This document shows positions 1 to 6,038 of a stretch of 6,038 bases of DNA, piece by piece. The position numbers were made by a program, and so were the translations under genes. Location: the NCBI GenBank assembly GCA_004525875.1, contig SPBQ01000155.1, positions 1 through 6,038 on the forward strand, read 5' to 3'. This stretch comes from Myxococcales bacterium. Its GTDB lineage: Bacteria; Desulfobacterota_B; Binatia; UBA1149; SPBQ01. The notes under the pieces are model-generated. The model was not told the DNA's origin. It ran no database searches and was given only the letters and a program-made list of their open reading frames with translations. Numbering within the stretch: position 1 is the stretch's first letter; each line of letters starts with the position of its first letter.

Positions 1-686
1 ACGTGATCTACTTCGAGAAGCGTTTACTGGAGTACGATGCGGCGCCCCGTGAGCTCATCACCCGGGACAAGCAACAACTCGTCGTCGACAACTTCTCACG
101 CTGGCGGATCGTCGATCCGCTGAAGTTCTACCAGTCCGTCACTACGATCAATGGCGCGCAGTCGCGCCTGGACGACATCATCTACTCGAACCTGCGCGAG
201 AACATCGGACACAGCTCGCTCAACGACGTCGTCTCGGGCGACCGCGCCGCGCTGATGGAACGAGTGACTTCCGATTCGAATCTCAAGGCGGAGGCCTACG
301 GCGTCGAGGTGGTCGACGTTCGAATCAAGCGCGCTGACCTGCCGGCCAAGAACGAGCAGAACGTATTCAACCGAATGCGCACCGAGCGCGAGAGGCAGGC
401 GAAGAAATTCCGGGCCGAGGGAGAGGAAGAGGCTCGCAGGATCCGCTCGCAGGCCGAGAAGGAGAGCCAGATACTGCTGGCCGAGGCCGCGCGCGAGGCC
501 CAGGTGCTGCGCGGCCAGGCCGAGGCCGCCGCGACGACGATCTTTGCCGCGGCCTACAACCGCGACCCCGAGTTCTATCGGTTCATGCGGACCCTGGAGG
601 CGTATCGCAAGACTATCGCCAACCGGACCACGCTCGTGCTCGACCCCGATGCTGAGTTCTTCCAGCTACTGCAATCGTCGAAGTAG
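1..686 (+). CDS. hflC: HflC, FtsH protease modulator (SPFH/band-7 protein), 5'-truncated by window edge
   Basis: HflC forms with HflK a large periplasm-facing membrane complex that encloses FtsH and limits its degradation of membrane proteins. The reading frame is already open at the window edge (base 3 is the first base of a codon), so the GTG at 3 is not the real start; the N-terminal membrane helix and the beginning of the SPFH domain lie outside. The visible 228 codons show SPFH landmarks: RDKQQLVVDNFSRWRI near fragment residues 21-36, then YGVEVVDVRIKRADLP (99-114), which closely resembles the E. coli HflC segment GIEVVDVRIKQINLP. NRMRTERERQAKKFRAEGEE begins a charged Ala/Glu/Arg-rich coiled coil (about 123-178), followed by the family-typical RDPEFYRFMRTLEAYR and a C-terminal LDPDAEFFQLL. 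The longer insert of E. coli HflC between the SPFH halves is absent. hflK would be expected just upstream, but this cannot be seen. TAG stop at 684-686. Confidence 0.95.
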   Translation, partial: VIYFEKRLLEYDAAPRELITRDKQQLVVDNFSRWRIVDPLKFYQSVTTINGAQSRLDDIIYSNLRENIGHSSLNDVVSGDRAALMERVTSDSNLKAEAYGVEVVDVRIKRADLPAKNEQNVFNRMRTERERQAKKFRAEGEEEARRIRSQAEKESQILLAEAAREAQVLRGQAEAAATTIFAAAYNRDPEFYRFMRTLEAYRKTIANRTTLVLDPDAEFFQLLQSSK

Positions 687-777
687 CTGCCCGACCACTC
701 CGCGACCTTCCCGACAGCCCCCGCCTCGTGACGTGGCGGCCCGTCGAAAAAGCTCCGACCGCGCCAGGTGACTGGAT

Positions 778-799
778 TCGGGCCACGACCAAGGCCCGA
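778..799. terminator. Stem-loop in the convergent spacer, possible bidirectional terminator
   Basis: TCGGGCC (778-784) and GGCCCGA (793-799) are perfect inverted repeats with an 8-base loop, giving a 7-bp GC-rich stem. It lies about 90 bases past the hflC stop and about 46 bases past the stop of the large - strand gene, so it could serve both converging transcripts. Neither side has a T-tract, so it does not match a classical intrinsic terminator. A weaker stem (CCGCC 721-725 with GGCGG 735-739) lies nearby. Apart from these, the 687-845 spacer shows no gene or recognisable site. Confidence 0.35.
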
Positions 800-845
800 G
801 ATCGCTGCCACACTCGCTGACAGCAACCGGTCTGCCAACGAGCGC

Positions 846-2555
846 CTAGGGAATCGGGCACCCACCGACGCCTGGGATGTACGGGACGCTCGGGTCGCTG
901 GCGCAGAACGTCGTTGAGCGCGCCTGGTTCACGACACGTCCCGGACCCGGCAGACCGGCCGCGGAGTTGATGCCGGGGTTGGCCGTCGGTCCGATGCAGA
1001 AGATCGTGGCACCGGTCGGGAACTCGGGATCGGCCCGGCCTTCGGCCGTGATCGTCTCGAGGAAGCAGGGCTTGGGCCGCAGCAGCGTGCACGTGCCGCA
1101 GCTCCCCTCACCGCAGACCTGTGCCGCACAATCCGCGTCGCTGAGGCAGGTGACGAACGGCTCGCCGTTCGACTTCAAGGCCCCGTCACAGAACTGGAGG
1201 CTCCCGGTCTCGCAAATGCCGTTATTGCCTCCCCTCGCCGGGTCGACCACGCACGCGCTCTGCCCACAGTCGTTCGGTAACGGATCGCCCTGAGAGCGCC
1301 TGGTGCAGACGACTCCCGGCGCGCAGTCTGCGTCGCCACTGCACGGATCTCCGTTCCCGCCGCACAGCCCGCACTGGCAGGACGGCGGGTTTCCGAAGAT
1401 GGTGAATCCGCACGGAACATCCGACTCTAACTGGACCGATCCGGTGGTCTGCGCGAGATCGATCACCAGGCCCTGTCCGGAGACGTTCTTACCGGTCGAG
1501 GGCGGACAGTCGAGGCTGTGGCCGCCGCCGCCGGGGAACGGGAACGTCACATTGGTAGCGTCGACATCGCACGGCCGGTCCGACGTGAGGCCGAAAACGC
1601 ATGTGCCCTCGCGGATGCCGTCACCGGCAGCGGTGTCGAAGTTGCCGCACACGCCGTTGGCGGTCGCCTCACAGGACTCGCCGTCCGGGCAGTCGATGTC
1701 CTGCCTACAGGGAATCTCGAGGCTCTCGCTGCAGAGCCCACCGTCGCAATTGAAGTCGAAGATGCAGCCCTTGCCGACGCTGGCCGCCGGCGCGTCGCAG
1801 CTTCCGCCGCAGACCGGGCACGGCACCGTCGTCAGCTCGCCCAGATAGACGGTCGAGCGCAGATTCGCCGTGATCTCACCCGCTCCCAGGTCGACGTTCG
1901 CGGTTCCGGAGATGTCATTGGCGAAGCGGTTCACGACACAGGCGGGCACGTTCGCTGCCGACAAGGCCAGCGGGGGACCGAAGTAGCAGTTGCAGGTTCC
2001 AACGCACTGGTTGTTGATGCAGCTGGGAGTGGACAGACCCGCCTGACAGGCCTCTCCCTGCGGGCAGTCGAGGTCCTGCAGGCAGGAAATCTCGAGGCTC
2101 TCGCTGCAGCGCTTGCAGTCGTTGTCGACGTTGCAGGTCACGCCGGCAAGCGTGCAGTCGTCCGGATCGAGCTCGAACGTGTTGTCGCAGATCGTTCGGA
2201 TGTTGTTGCTACAACGACAGTTGCGGGGCTCCGGTAGGATGCCGGTCACCTCGCACTCGCCGCAGGGCTCAGCCGAAGTGGGATCGAATGGACCGGGGCA
2301 GCTCAGGGATCCGACAGCCGTGATCCGGTCGGTGATGTCGGAATCATGCGCGACGCCCTTCCAGCCGGTGTCGAGATCGGTCGTCGTACGGCACATGCCC
2401 AGCCCCGTGTCGCAGAAACCGCCTGCTTCGGGAGGCACCGGACAGTCGTCGTCGGTGGTGCACGAATCGTTCGTTACACCAGCGAAGATGACGAGCTCGC
2501 CCTTGATCGGACACTGCAGCTCGAGACAACCGGTGACGGTCGCCCCCTCGGCGCA
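846..2555 (-). other. C-terminal cysteine-rich region of the large secreted protein
   Basis: Residues 844-1412 leave the repeat array and mix two kinds of element. The first is short disulfide motifs of the form C-x-x-D-x-D-C-(P)...C, for example CTTDDDCPVPPEAGGFC (residue 875 on), LQDLDCPQGEAC, RQDIDCPDGESC, CSGDADCAPGVVC and CLSDADCAAQVC; these resemble motifs often labelled Dickkopf-N-like. The second is longer, probably beta-rich stretches: GTCNCYFGPPLALSAANVPA through GTANVDLGAGEITANLRSTV and PCPVCGG (about 1029-1093), and a later one with LVIDLAQTTGSVQLESDVPC and CQCGLCGG. The end carries PCFLETITAEGRADP, then GLPGPGR (1377-1383) and GVGGCPIP. No enzyme motif, transmembrane segment or sorting signal is visible. 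The role is not recognised. Confidence 0.7.
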
Positions 2556-5084
2556 GCCACACTGGCTCGTACAGGCGATGCCGTTGCCGGAGCCTTCATC
2601 ACACTCCTCGGGACCAGCTCCGGGGCCAGTCGTGCAGCCGGAATCGGAACAGATGATCCCGTCGCCGCAGGTCGCGGCCGCACAGTTGGCCATGCAGCGG
2701 CTGCTGGTGCTGTTGGCGCTGCCATCGTCGCACGCCTCGGCACCTCCGCCCGGACCGCTCGAGCAGTCCCCGGCCGAACATTGCACGCCGTCACCGCAGA
2801 CCGCATCGACGCAGCTGCTGAGACAGGCCGCGGAGTCGCTGTTGGCGCCGCCGTTGTCACACTCCTCGCCGCTGTCCGTCACGCTGTCGCCGCAGAACGC
2901 TCGATCACACGATGTGCGGCAAGCATCGGGCGCCGTGTCCGAGTTGGCGGAGCCGTCGTCGCACTGCTCGCCGCTGTCGATCACACTGTCGCCGCAGCCC
3001 GGGTTCGCGCAGTCGGCACGGCAAGCGTTCGGCGTCGTGTCGGAGTTGCCCGAGCCGTCGTCGCACTGCTCGAGACCGCCGGCGGGCCCGGTATTGCAGC
3101 CCGCCACGGTGCACGTGTTGCCGTCGCCGCACACGGCGCGCTGGCACGTGGACACGCAGGGCGCGTTAGCGGCGTTGGCCGCGCCGTTGTCACAGGCCTC
3201 GCCGGACTGGTCGTCGATCACGCCGTCGCCGCAGACCGGCAGCATGCAGTTGGCGCGACACGCGTTCGGTGTCGTATCGGAGTTGCCCGCACCGTCGTCG
3301 CACTCCTCGAGATCGCAGGTGCCGGCACCGGCGCTCTGGCACTCGGCGTTGCTGGTGCATGTGATACTACTGTCGCCGGTGCACGGACCGTTGATCGTCC
3401 CGTCACCGCACGTGGGAGGCGCGACGATCGTGCATGTCTCGCTGCAGGTGCTTCCGTCGGGCGGGTCGCACTCTTCGCCGAAGGGCTCGGCGTCATCGAC
3501 GATCATGTCACCACAAACCGGCAGCGTGCAGTCCCGACGGCACGCGTTCGGGATGTCCATGAGAATGAAGCCGTCGTCGCACTCCTCGCCGTCGGTCACG
3601 TTGAGCTTTGCGTCGCCGCAAAGGGATGGCGAGCAATCCGAGTTGCAGTTGACGGACTCGCCGGCGTCGTCACAGGCCTCAGCACCACCGTCCGGTCCGG
3701 TCGTGCACTGCAGCTCGGTGCAGACCTCTCCGTCGCCGCACGTCGCGTTGGCGCAGGTTGTCAAACACCGACCTGTGTCCTGGGTGGCACCCGCGTCGCA
3801 CTGCTCGACGCCGCCGCCGGGGCCGCTGGTGCAGCCGGCCACATTGCACACGAACGAGTCGCCGCAGAACGCGCTGCTGCAAGCGTTCGGACAGACGTCG
3901 TTCGGGTTCTGATTGCCGTCATCGCACTGCTCGACGCCGCCGCCCGGACCGGTCGTGCAGCCGCCGGCGTTGCAGAGATTGCCATCGGGGCAGGCCGCGA
4001 GCGTGCAATCAGGCAGGCAGGGGCCGTTGATCGAGTTTGCCGAGCCGTTGTCGCACGCCTCCCCACCCTCGACCGTGCCGTTGCCGCACTCCGGCGGGCT
4101 CGGGAACGAGAGCTCGAGCAGAGGTCGATGGGCAGCGCGGCTCGAATCGAAGACGCACACCTGCAGGTCGAACACGTTGAAGCTGCCGGCAGTGCTGTCG
4201 ATACAACCGTTGTCAGCGTACAGCGCACGCACGTTCGCGGTCGCGCAACGCGGAGGAATATCACTCAGCAAGGATCTGTAACTGGAGACGATCGCCTTGT
4301 CCGTGTTGCGATCGCCCGTTCCGCTTCCATAAGGAGGCACGGACTCACGGCAATCGACCGGCGTGAGTGCGCCCAGTCGCCCGCCCTCCTGCTTGAGCAA
4401 GCACTCCTGGCGGGACCTCGTCTCCTTCCGCGCGAGTCTTCGCGAGCGGTCGTTGACGATCTTTGCGCAGCGGGTCTGGCCCTTCGTGAACAAACCATCG
4501 AGTGTCGGGAAGTTGATGTCGAGGAGCGCGTCCACGACGCCGAACGTGGTGCTCGCGATGCACTGACGCAGGTCGTTTATGTCAAACGGCTCTCCATCAT
4601 CCGGCGATCCGCAGATTCCCGGAAATCCGAGCTGCGTCAGATCAACACCGCCGCCGGTGTCGCAGCCGGCCACGAGGCCGGAGTTCAGTCGCGTTCCGGC
4701 TCGCTCGAGCGCGGTGACCGTCTGAGGGTCATTCAGCACCGGCTTGCACGTGCGGGACTCGGTATCGCAAAAGACGCCGGCCTCGGCAGCGACCGGACAG
4801 TCCGCGTCGCTGGTGCAGTCAATCTCGGTAGCGAGCGCACGACAGTCGGTGTCACTCGAGATGCGCCCGCTGAGGCGACGCTGCTCGCACGCCTGCCGCG
4901 CCGCCATGGTCTGGTTGAAGTATTGGGTGGACGACCGGGCCAGCGCTCTCCTGCACTTGAGCTCCTCGGAGCTCATCTCCTCCTCCTGGGCTTGGGCCTC
5001 AGGCGGGGGGATGAGGCCCATCTGAAGCGCGAGGACCAGCGTGGAGAAAGCAATCGTGATGAGCTTCTTCAACTTCGAATCCAT
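846..5084 (-). CDS. Large secreted cysteine-rich protein with 13 Myxococcus-type disulfide repeats
   Basis: This encodes 1412 residues with about 142 cysteines, all in the mature part, suggesting an extracellular protein held together by many disulfides. Layout by residue: signal peptide 1-32; duplicated N-terminal module 44-194 and 206-330; 13 CGDG...CDDG repeats at 332-843 (myxo_disulf_rpt/DUF4215 type by motif); C-terminal cysteine-rich region 844-1412. There is no transmembrane helix after the signal peptide, no lipobox and no MYXO-CTERM-like tail; the chain ends GVGGCPIP, so it is probably released or held non-covalently. No catalytic motif is recognised. The start chosen is ATG at 5082-5084, which gives a textbook signal peptide (MDSKLKK plus hydrophobic core). 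An in-frame TTG at 5138 would add 18 residues (starting [18 protein letters not shown], initiator Leu read as Met) but overlaps the predicted promoter. The bases before the ATG lack a clear Shine-Dalgarno sequence. TAG stop at 846-848. Function unknown; adhesion, a surface coat or ligand binding are guesses from architecture. Confidence 0.93.
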   Translation of the reverse strand: MDSKLKKLITIAFSTLVLALQMGLIPPPEAQAQEEEMSSEELKCRRALARSSTQYFNQTMAARQACEQRRLSGRISSDTDCRALATEIDCTSDADCPVAAEAGVFCDTESRTCKPVLNDPQTVTALERAGTRLNSGLVAGCDTGGGVDLTQLGFPGICGSPDDGEPFDINDLRQCIASTTFGVVDALLDINFPTLDGLFTKGQTRCAKIVNDRSRRLARKETRSRQECLLKQEGGRLGALTPVDCRESVPPYGSGTGDRNTDKAIVSSYRSLLSDIPPRCATANVRALYADNGCIDSTAGSFNVFDLQVCVFDSSRAAHRPLLELSFPSPPECGNGTVEGGEACDNGSANSINGPCLPDCTLAACPDGNLCNAGGCTTGPGGGVEQCDDGNQNPNDVCPNACSSAFCGDSFVCNVAGCTSGPGGGVEQCDAGATQDTGRCLTTCANATCGDGEVCTELQCTTGPDGGAEACDDAGESVNCNSDCSPSLCGDAKLNVTDGEECDDGFILMDIPNACRRDCTLPVCGDMIVDDAEPFGEECDPPDGSTCSETCTIVAPPTCGDGTINGPCTGDSSITCTSNAECQSAGAGTCDLEECDDGAGNSDTTPNACRANCMLPVCGDGVIDDQSGEACDNGAANAANAPCVSTCQRAVCGDGNTCTVAGCNTGPAGGLEQCDDGSGNSDTTPNACRADCANPGCGDSVIDSGEQCDDGSANSDTAPDACRTSCDRAFCGDSVTDSGEECDNGGANSDSAACLSSCVDAVCGDGVQCSAGDCSSGPGGGAEACDDGSANSTSSRCMANCAAATCGDGIICSDSGCTTGPGAGPEECDEGSGNGIACTSQCGCAEGATVTGCLELQCPIKGELVIFAGVTNDSCTTDDDCPVPPEAGGFCDTGLGMCRTTTDLDTGWKGVAHDSDITDRITAVGSLSCPGPFDPTSAEPCGECEVTGILPEPRNCRCSNNIRTICDNTFELDPDDCTLAGVTCNVDNDCKRCSESLEISCLQDLDCPQGEACQAGLSTPSCINNQCVGTCNCYFGPPLALSAANVPACVVNRFANDISGTANVDLGAGEITANLRSTVYLGELTTVPCPVCGGSCDAPAASVGKGCIFDFNCDGGLCSESLEIPCRQDIDCPDGESCEATANGVCGNFDTAAGDGIREGTCVFGLTSDRPCDVDATNVTFPFPGGGGHSLDCPPSTGKNVSGQGLVIDLAQTTGSVQLESDVPCGFTIFGNPPSCQCGLCGGNGDPCSGDADCAPGVVCTRRSQGDPLPNDCGQSACVVDPARGGNNGICETGSLQFCDGALKSNGEPFVTCLSDADCAAQVCGEGSCGTCTLLRPKPCFLETITAEGRADPEFPTGATIFCIGPTANPGINSAAGLPGPGRVVNQARSTTFCASDPSVPYIPGVGGCPIP
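1671..2109 (-). repeat. Pair of 64-base direct repeats inside the cysteine-rich gene
   Basis: Bases 1671-1734 and 2046-2109 match at 55 of 64 positions by hand alignment and are 375 bases apart, so they stay in frame. They encode CSESLEISCLQDLDCPQGEA (residues 992-1011) and CSESLEIPCRQDIDCPDGES (1117-1136). The core ATCTCGAGGCTCTCGCTGCA is identical in both. The similarity is much higher than in the surrounding C-terminal region, which suggests a recent copy of this one element or gene conversion between the two. Confidence 0.85.
2556..4091 (-). repeat. Array of 13 cysteine-rich CGDG/CDDG repeats (Myxococcus type)
   Basis: Residues 332-843 consist of 13 contiguous units starting at residues 333, 365, 407, 449, 489, 524, 559, 618, 652, 697, 731, 763 and 806. 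Each has the frame CGDG...GExCDDG...C...C, with four cysteines in the simple form of 32-35 residues. Six units (2, 3, 4, 9, 12, 13) are a longer form of 38-45 residues with an inserted CxxxxCxTGPGGG segment and six cysteines. Unit 7 is 59 residues with a different insert containing CTSNAECQSAG. The frame matches the myxo_disulf_rpt/DUF4215 repeats known from secreted proteins of Myxococcota and relatives. The Asp/Asn-rich loops (DDGSANSD) are compatible with calcium binding, but that is inference. Several neighbouring units remain similar at the DNA level, pointing to duplication within the gene. Confidence 0.92.
4095..4955 (-). repeat. Divergent tandem duplication of an N-terminal cysteine module
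   Basis: Two diverged copies of one module lie head to tail within the large protein. Copy A covers residues 44-194 (bases 4503-4955) and copy B residues 206-330 (4095-4469). Both open with a charged helical stretch bounded by cysteines (CRRALARSSTQYF...RQAC...DCRA against CAKIVNDRSRRLA...RQEC...DCRE). Both then pass through a second amphipathic segment with a cysteine (ERAGTRLNSGLVAGC against SSYRSLLSDIPPRC), a GxCGS or NGCIDS element and a closing DLxxC motif (FDINDLRQCI against FNVFDLQVCV), ending in LLDINFPT or LLELSFPS. Copy A alone carries an inserted CTSDADCP...C element (residues 90-113). The duplication is seen directly at protein level; the module's function is unknown. Confidence 0.75.
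4989..5084 (-). other. Sec signal peptide of the large cysteine-rich protein
   Basis: Residues 1-32 have a positively charged n-region (MDSKLKK), a hydrophobic core (about residues 8-25, ITIAFSTLVLALQMGLI) and a Pro-rich stretch ending in Ala-Gln-Ala (30-32). This suits type I signal peptidase cleavage before Gln33. No cysteine follows that could make it a lipoprotein. The mature N-terminus is acidic (QEEEMSSEE). This peptide is the main argument for translation starting at 5084. Confidence 0.85.
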
Positions 5085-5129
5085 CTGTTCGTTTAGCCCA
5101 GCCAGACGATGGGCGGCGCGGAGAGCCGG

Positions 5130-5157
5130 TTGAAGCAACTATGTGCCCCCTTTAAAT
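5130..5157 (+). promoter_or_regulatory. Weak divergent promoter candidate for the racemase gene
   Basis: On the + strand TTGAAG (5130-5135) and TTAAAT (5152-5157) are spaced by 16 bases; each matches consensus at four of six positions. The pair overlaps the promoter read in the other direction, so the two could compete for polymerase. A second -35-like TTGACG at 5233-5238 has no convincing -10 partner. The rest of the 5085-5297 spacer shows only a run of eight G (5214-5221). Confidence 0.2.
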
Positions 5158-5167
5158 GGCCTGTCAA
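5138..5167 (-). promoter_or_regulatory. Sigma-70-like promoter of the cysteine-rich protein gene
   Basis: Read on the - strand, a perfect TTGACA (-35, bases 5167-5162) is followed after 18 bases by CATAGT (-10, bases 5143-5138; four of six consensus positions, including A2 and T6). Transcription would start near 5131, leaving a leader of about 47 bases before the ATG at 5084. Because the -10 covers the alternative TTG codon at 5138, a transcript from here could not use that TTG. No operator was recognised. Confidence 0.5.
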
Positions 5168-5285
5168 CGCGGAACCTCCCCGGCTGCGCCGTGCGTCTGG
5201 GCTCCACCCGCTCGGGGGGGGTCGGGCGCACTTTGACGGGTCCCCGCAGGTGCTTCGACTCGCGCCACCCAGTATTCGGACTACC

Positions 5286-5289
5286 GGAG
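5286..5289 (+). promoter_or_regulatory. Ribosome binding site of the racemase gene
   Basis: GGAG lies eight bases before the ATG at 5298, a normal spacing. It fixes this start, which also matches the usual beginning of the family ([10 protein letters not shown]). Confidence 0.65.
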
Positions 5290-5297
5290 CAAGTATC

Positions 5298-6038
5298 ATG
5301 GGACCCTTGAGCGGCGTACGAGTGATCGAGATGGCGGGGCTGGCCCCCGTCCCATACGCGGGCATGATCCTCGCGGATTTCGGCGCCGACGTCGTCCGTG
5401 TCGACCGGCCGCAGTCCGCGCCCGGGCGGCCCGATCCGACCCGTGACTATCTCGCGCGCGGCAAGCGCTCCGTCGCCGTCAACATGAAGGACCCACGCGG
5501 CGTCGAGGTACTGCTGAGCCTGCTCGAACGGGCCGACGTCCTCGTCGAGCCGTTCCGTCCGGGGGTGATGGAGCGGCTGGGGACGGGTCCCAAGGTGGCT
5601 CTGGCACGCAATCCGGGCCTCGTCTACGCGCGGCTTACCGGCTGGGGCCAGGACGGCGAGTACGCACCGATGGCGGGGCACGACATCAACTACATCGCCC
5701 TCTCCGGCGCCCTCAGTCTGTTCGGCCGCAAGGGCGAGAAGCCGCTGCCCCCCGTGAATCTCGTCGGCGACTTCGCCGGCGGCGGTATGCTCTGCGCGCT
5801 CGGCATTGTGCTCGCCCTGTTCGAGAGGACACGCTCGGGCAAGGGGCAAGTGATCGACTCGGCGATGGTCGACGGTGCGGCCAACCTGGCGACCTTCCTC
5901 TGCGGTTTCCGCGCCGCCGGCATCTGGTCGGACGAGCGCGGGACCAACATGCTGGACACCGGCGCACCGTTCTACGACACGTACGAGACCTCGGAGGGCA
6001 AGTACGTTTCTGTCGGGGCCATCGAGCCCCAGTTCTAC
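5298..6038 (+). CDS. mcr: Alpha-methylacyl-CoA racemase (CaiB/BaiF family), 3'-truncated by window edge
   Basis: Enzymes of this type interconvert the (2R) and (2S) forms of 2-methylacyl-CoA thioesters, letting methyl-branched fatty acids or sterol side chains enter beta-oxidation. The fold is that of class III CoA-transferases. The 247 visible residues align along their length with the remembered M. tuberculosis MCR sequence: [20 protein letters not shown] at the N-terminus, [15 protein letters not shown] (24-38), RPGVMERLG (87-95), [11 protein letters not shown] (110-120), [11 protein letters not shown] (127-137), [11 protein letters not shown] (154-164) and VGAIEPQFY (239-247). The three residues needed for catalysis in MCR (His126, Asp156, Glu241) correspond to His128, Asp158 and Glu243. 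The Asp nucleophile that marks true CoA-transferases of this fold is not evident as such, and the GHD/GDF/AIEPQF set favours racemase. Roughly the last third lies beyond the window. It is transcribed divergently from the cysteine-rich gene, with no functional link evident. Confidence 0.93.
   Translation, partial: MGPLSGVRVIEMAGLAPVPYAGMILADFGADVVRVDRPQSAPGRPDPTRDYLARGKRSVAVNMKDPRGVEVLLSLLERADVLVEPFRPGVMERLGTGPKVALARNPGLVYARLTGWGQDGEYAPMAGHDINYIALSGALSLFGRKGEKPLPPVNLVGDFAGGGMLCALGIVLALFERTRSGKGQVIDSAMVDGAANLATFLCGFRAAGIWSDERGTNMLDTGAPFYDTYETSEGKYVSVGAIEPQFY

Noticed and set aside
721..739. CCGCC/GGCGG stem as the hflC terminator
   Set aside because: Only five base pairs with a nine-base loop and no T-tract; such stems are common by chance in GC-rich DNA.
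1518..2237. A 239-codon + strand frame opposite the C-terminal region
   Set aside because: It is in the same aligned antisense register as the 916-codon frame and has the same shadow composition, with no recognisable family.
2113..3912. A 599-codon open frame on the + strand opposite the repeat array
   Set aside because: It runs across the repeat array in a third frame; the Ser/Pro/His-rich product (SHSSP, LSPQ) mirrors the CGDG/CDDG repeats read backwards. There is no independent domain or ribosome site.
2556..4091. The regularly spaced repeats considered as a CRISPR array
   Set aside because: The repeats are imperfect, vary from about 96 to 177 bases, lie inside a continuous coding frame and conserve protein motifs rather than DNA. 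There are no unique spacers of constant length.
2346..5096. A 916-codon open frame on the + strand opposite the cysteine-rich gene
   Set aside because: It is codon-aligned with the - strand gene, so a stop would need TTA, CTA or TCA codons there, which GC-rich genes rarely use. The product is a low-complexity Ala/Arg/Val protein with no motif, while the - strand frame has a signal peptide and repeats.
5085..5138. Extended N-terminus from the TTG at 5138, with an AGGGGG stretch upstream as ribosome site
   Set aside because: The extension would put 18 extra residues before a complete signal peptide, and the TTG lies within the predicted -10 element.
5139..5849. A 236-codon - strand frame opposite the racemase gene
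   Set aside because: It is codon-aligned antisense to a gene with clear homology and catalytic residues; its own product has no recognisable motif and it ends in the divergent spacer.

Overview
The window is GC-rich bacterial DNA with three protein-coding genes. No RNA gene, insertion sequence or CRISPR array was seen. The left gene (1-686, + strand, 5' end outside the window) encodes the C-terminal two thirds of HflC, the SPFH/band-7 partner of HflK that restrains the membrane protease FtsH. The right gene (5298-6038, + strand, 3' end outside the window) encodes the N-terminal 247 residues of an alpha-methylacyl-CoA racemase of the CaiB/BaiF (class III CoA-transferase) fold. Both are ordinary, well-conserved genes.

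Between them, on the - strand, lies one very large gene (846-5084) for a secreted protein of 1412 residues with about 142 cysteines (hand count, roughly 10%). It has a Sec signal peptide, then a duplicated N-terminal module (about residues 44-330), then an uninterrupted array of 13 Myxococcus-type cysteine-rich repeats built on CGDG...GExCDDG (residues 332-843). It ends in a cysteine-rich C-terminal region (844-1412) with short C-x-x-D-x-D-C motifs, probable beta-rich modules and no visible membrane anchor. This architecture and the repeat family suggest a deltaproteobacteria-like lineage (Myxococcota, Binatota or relatives). That assignment is an inference from family knowledge; no marker gene in the window fixes it.

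Layout: hflC and the large gene converge on a 159-base spacer (687-845) holding a perfect 7-bp stem-loop that may terminate from both sides. The large gene and the racemase gene diverge from a 213-base spacer (5085-5297). That spacer contains a good sigma-70-like promoter for the large gene, whose position supports the ATG at 5084 over an upstream in-frame TTG. It also holds a weaker overlapping candidate for the racemase and a run of eight G. The three genes show no evident shared pathway: membrane protein quality control, an extracellular disulfide-rich protein, and branched-chain acyl-CoA metabolism. The most interesting object is the mosaic secreted protein, whose ligand and role cannot be read from the sequence.
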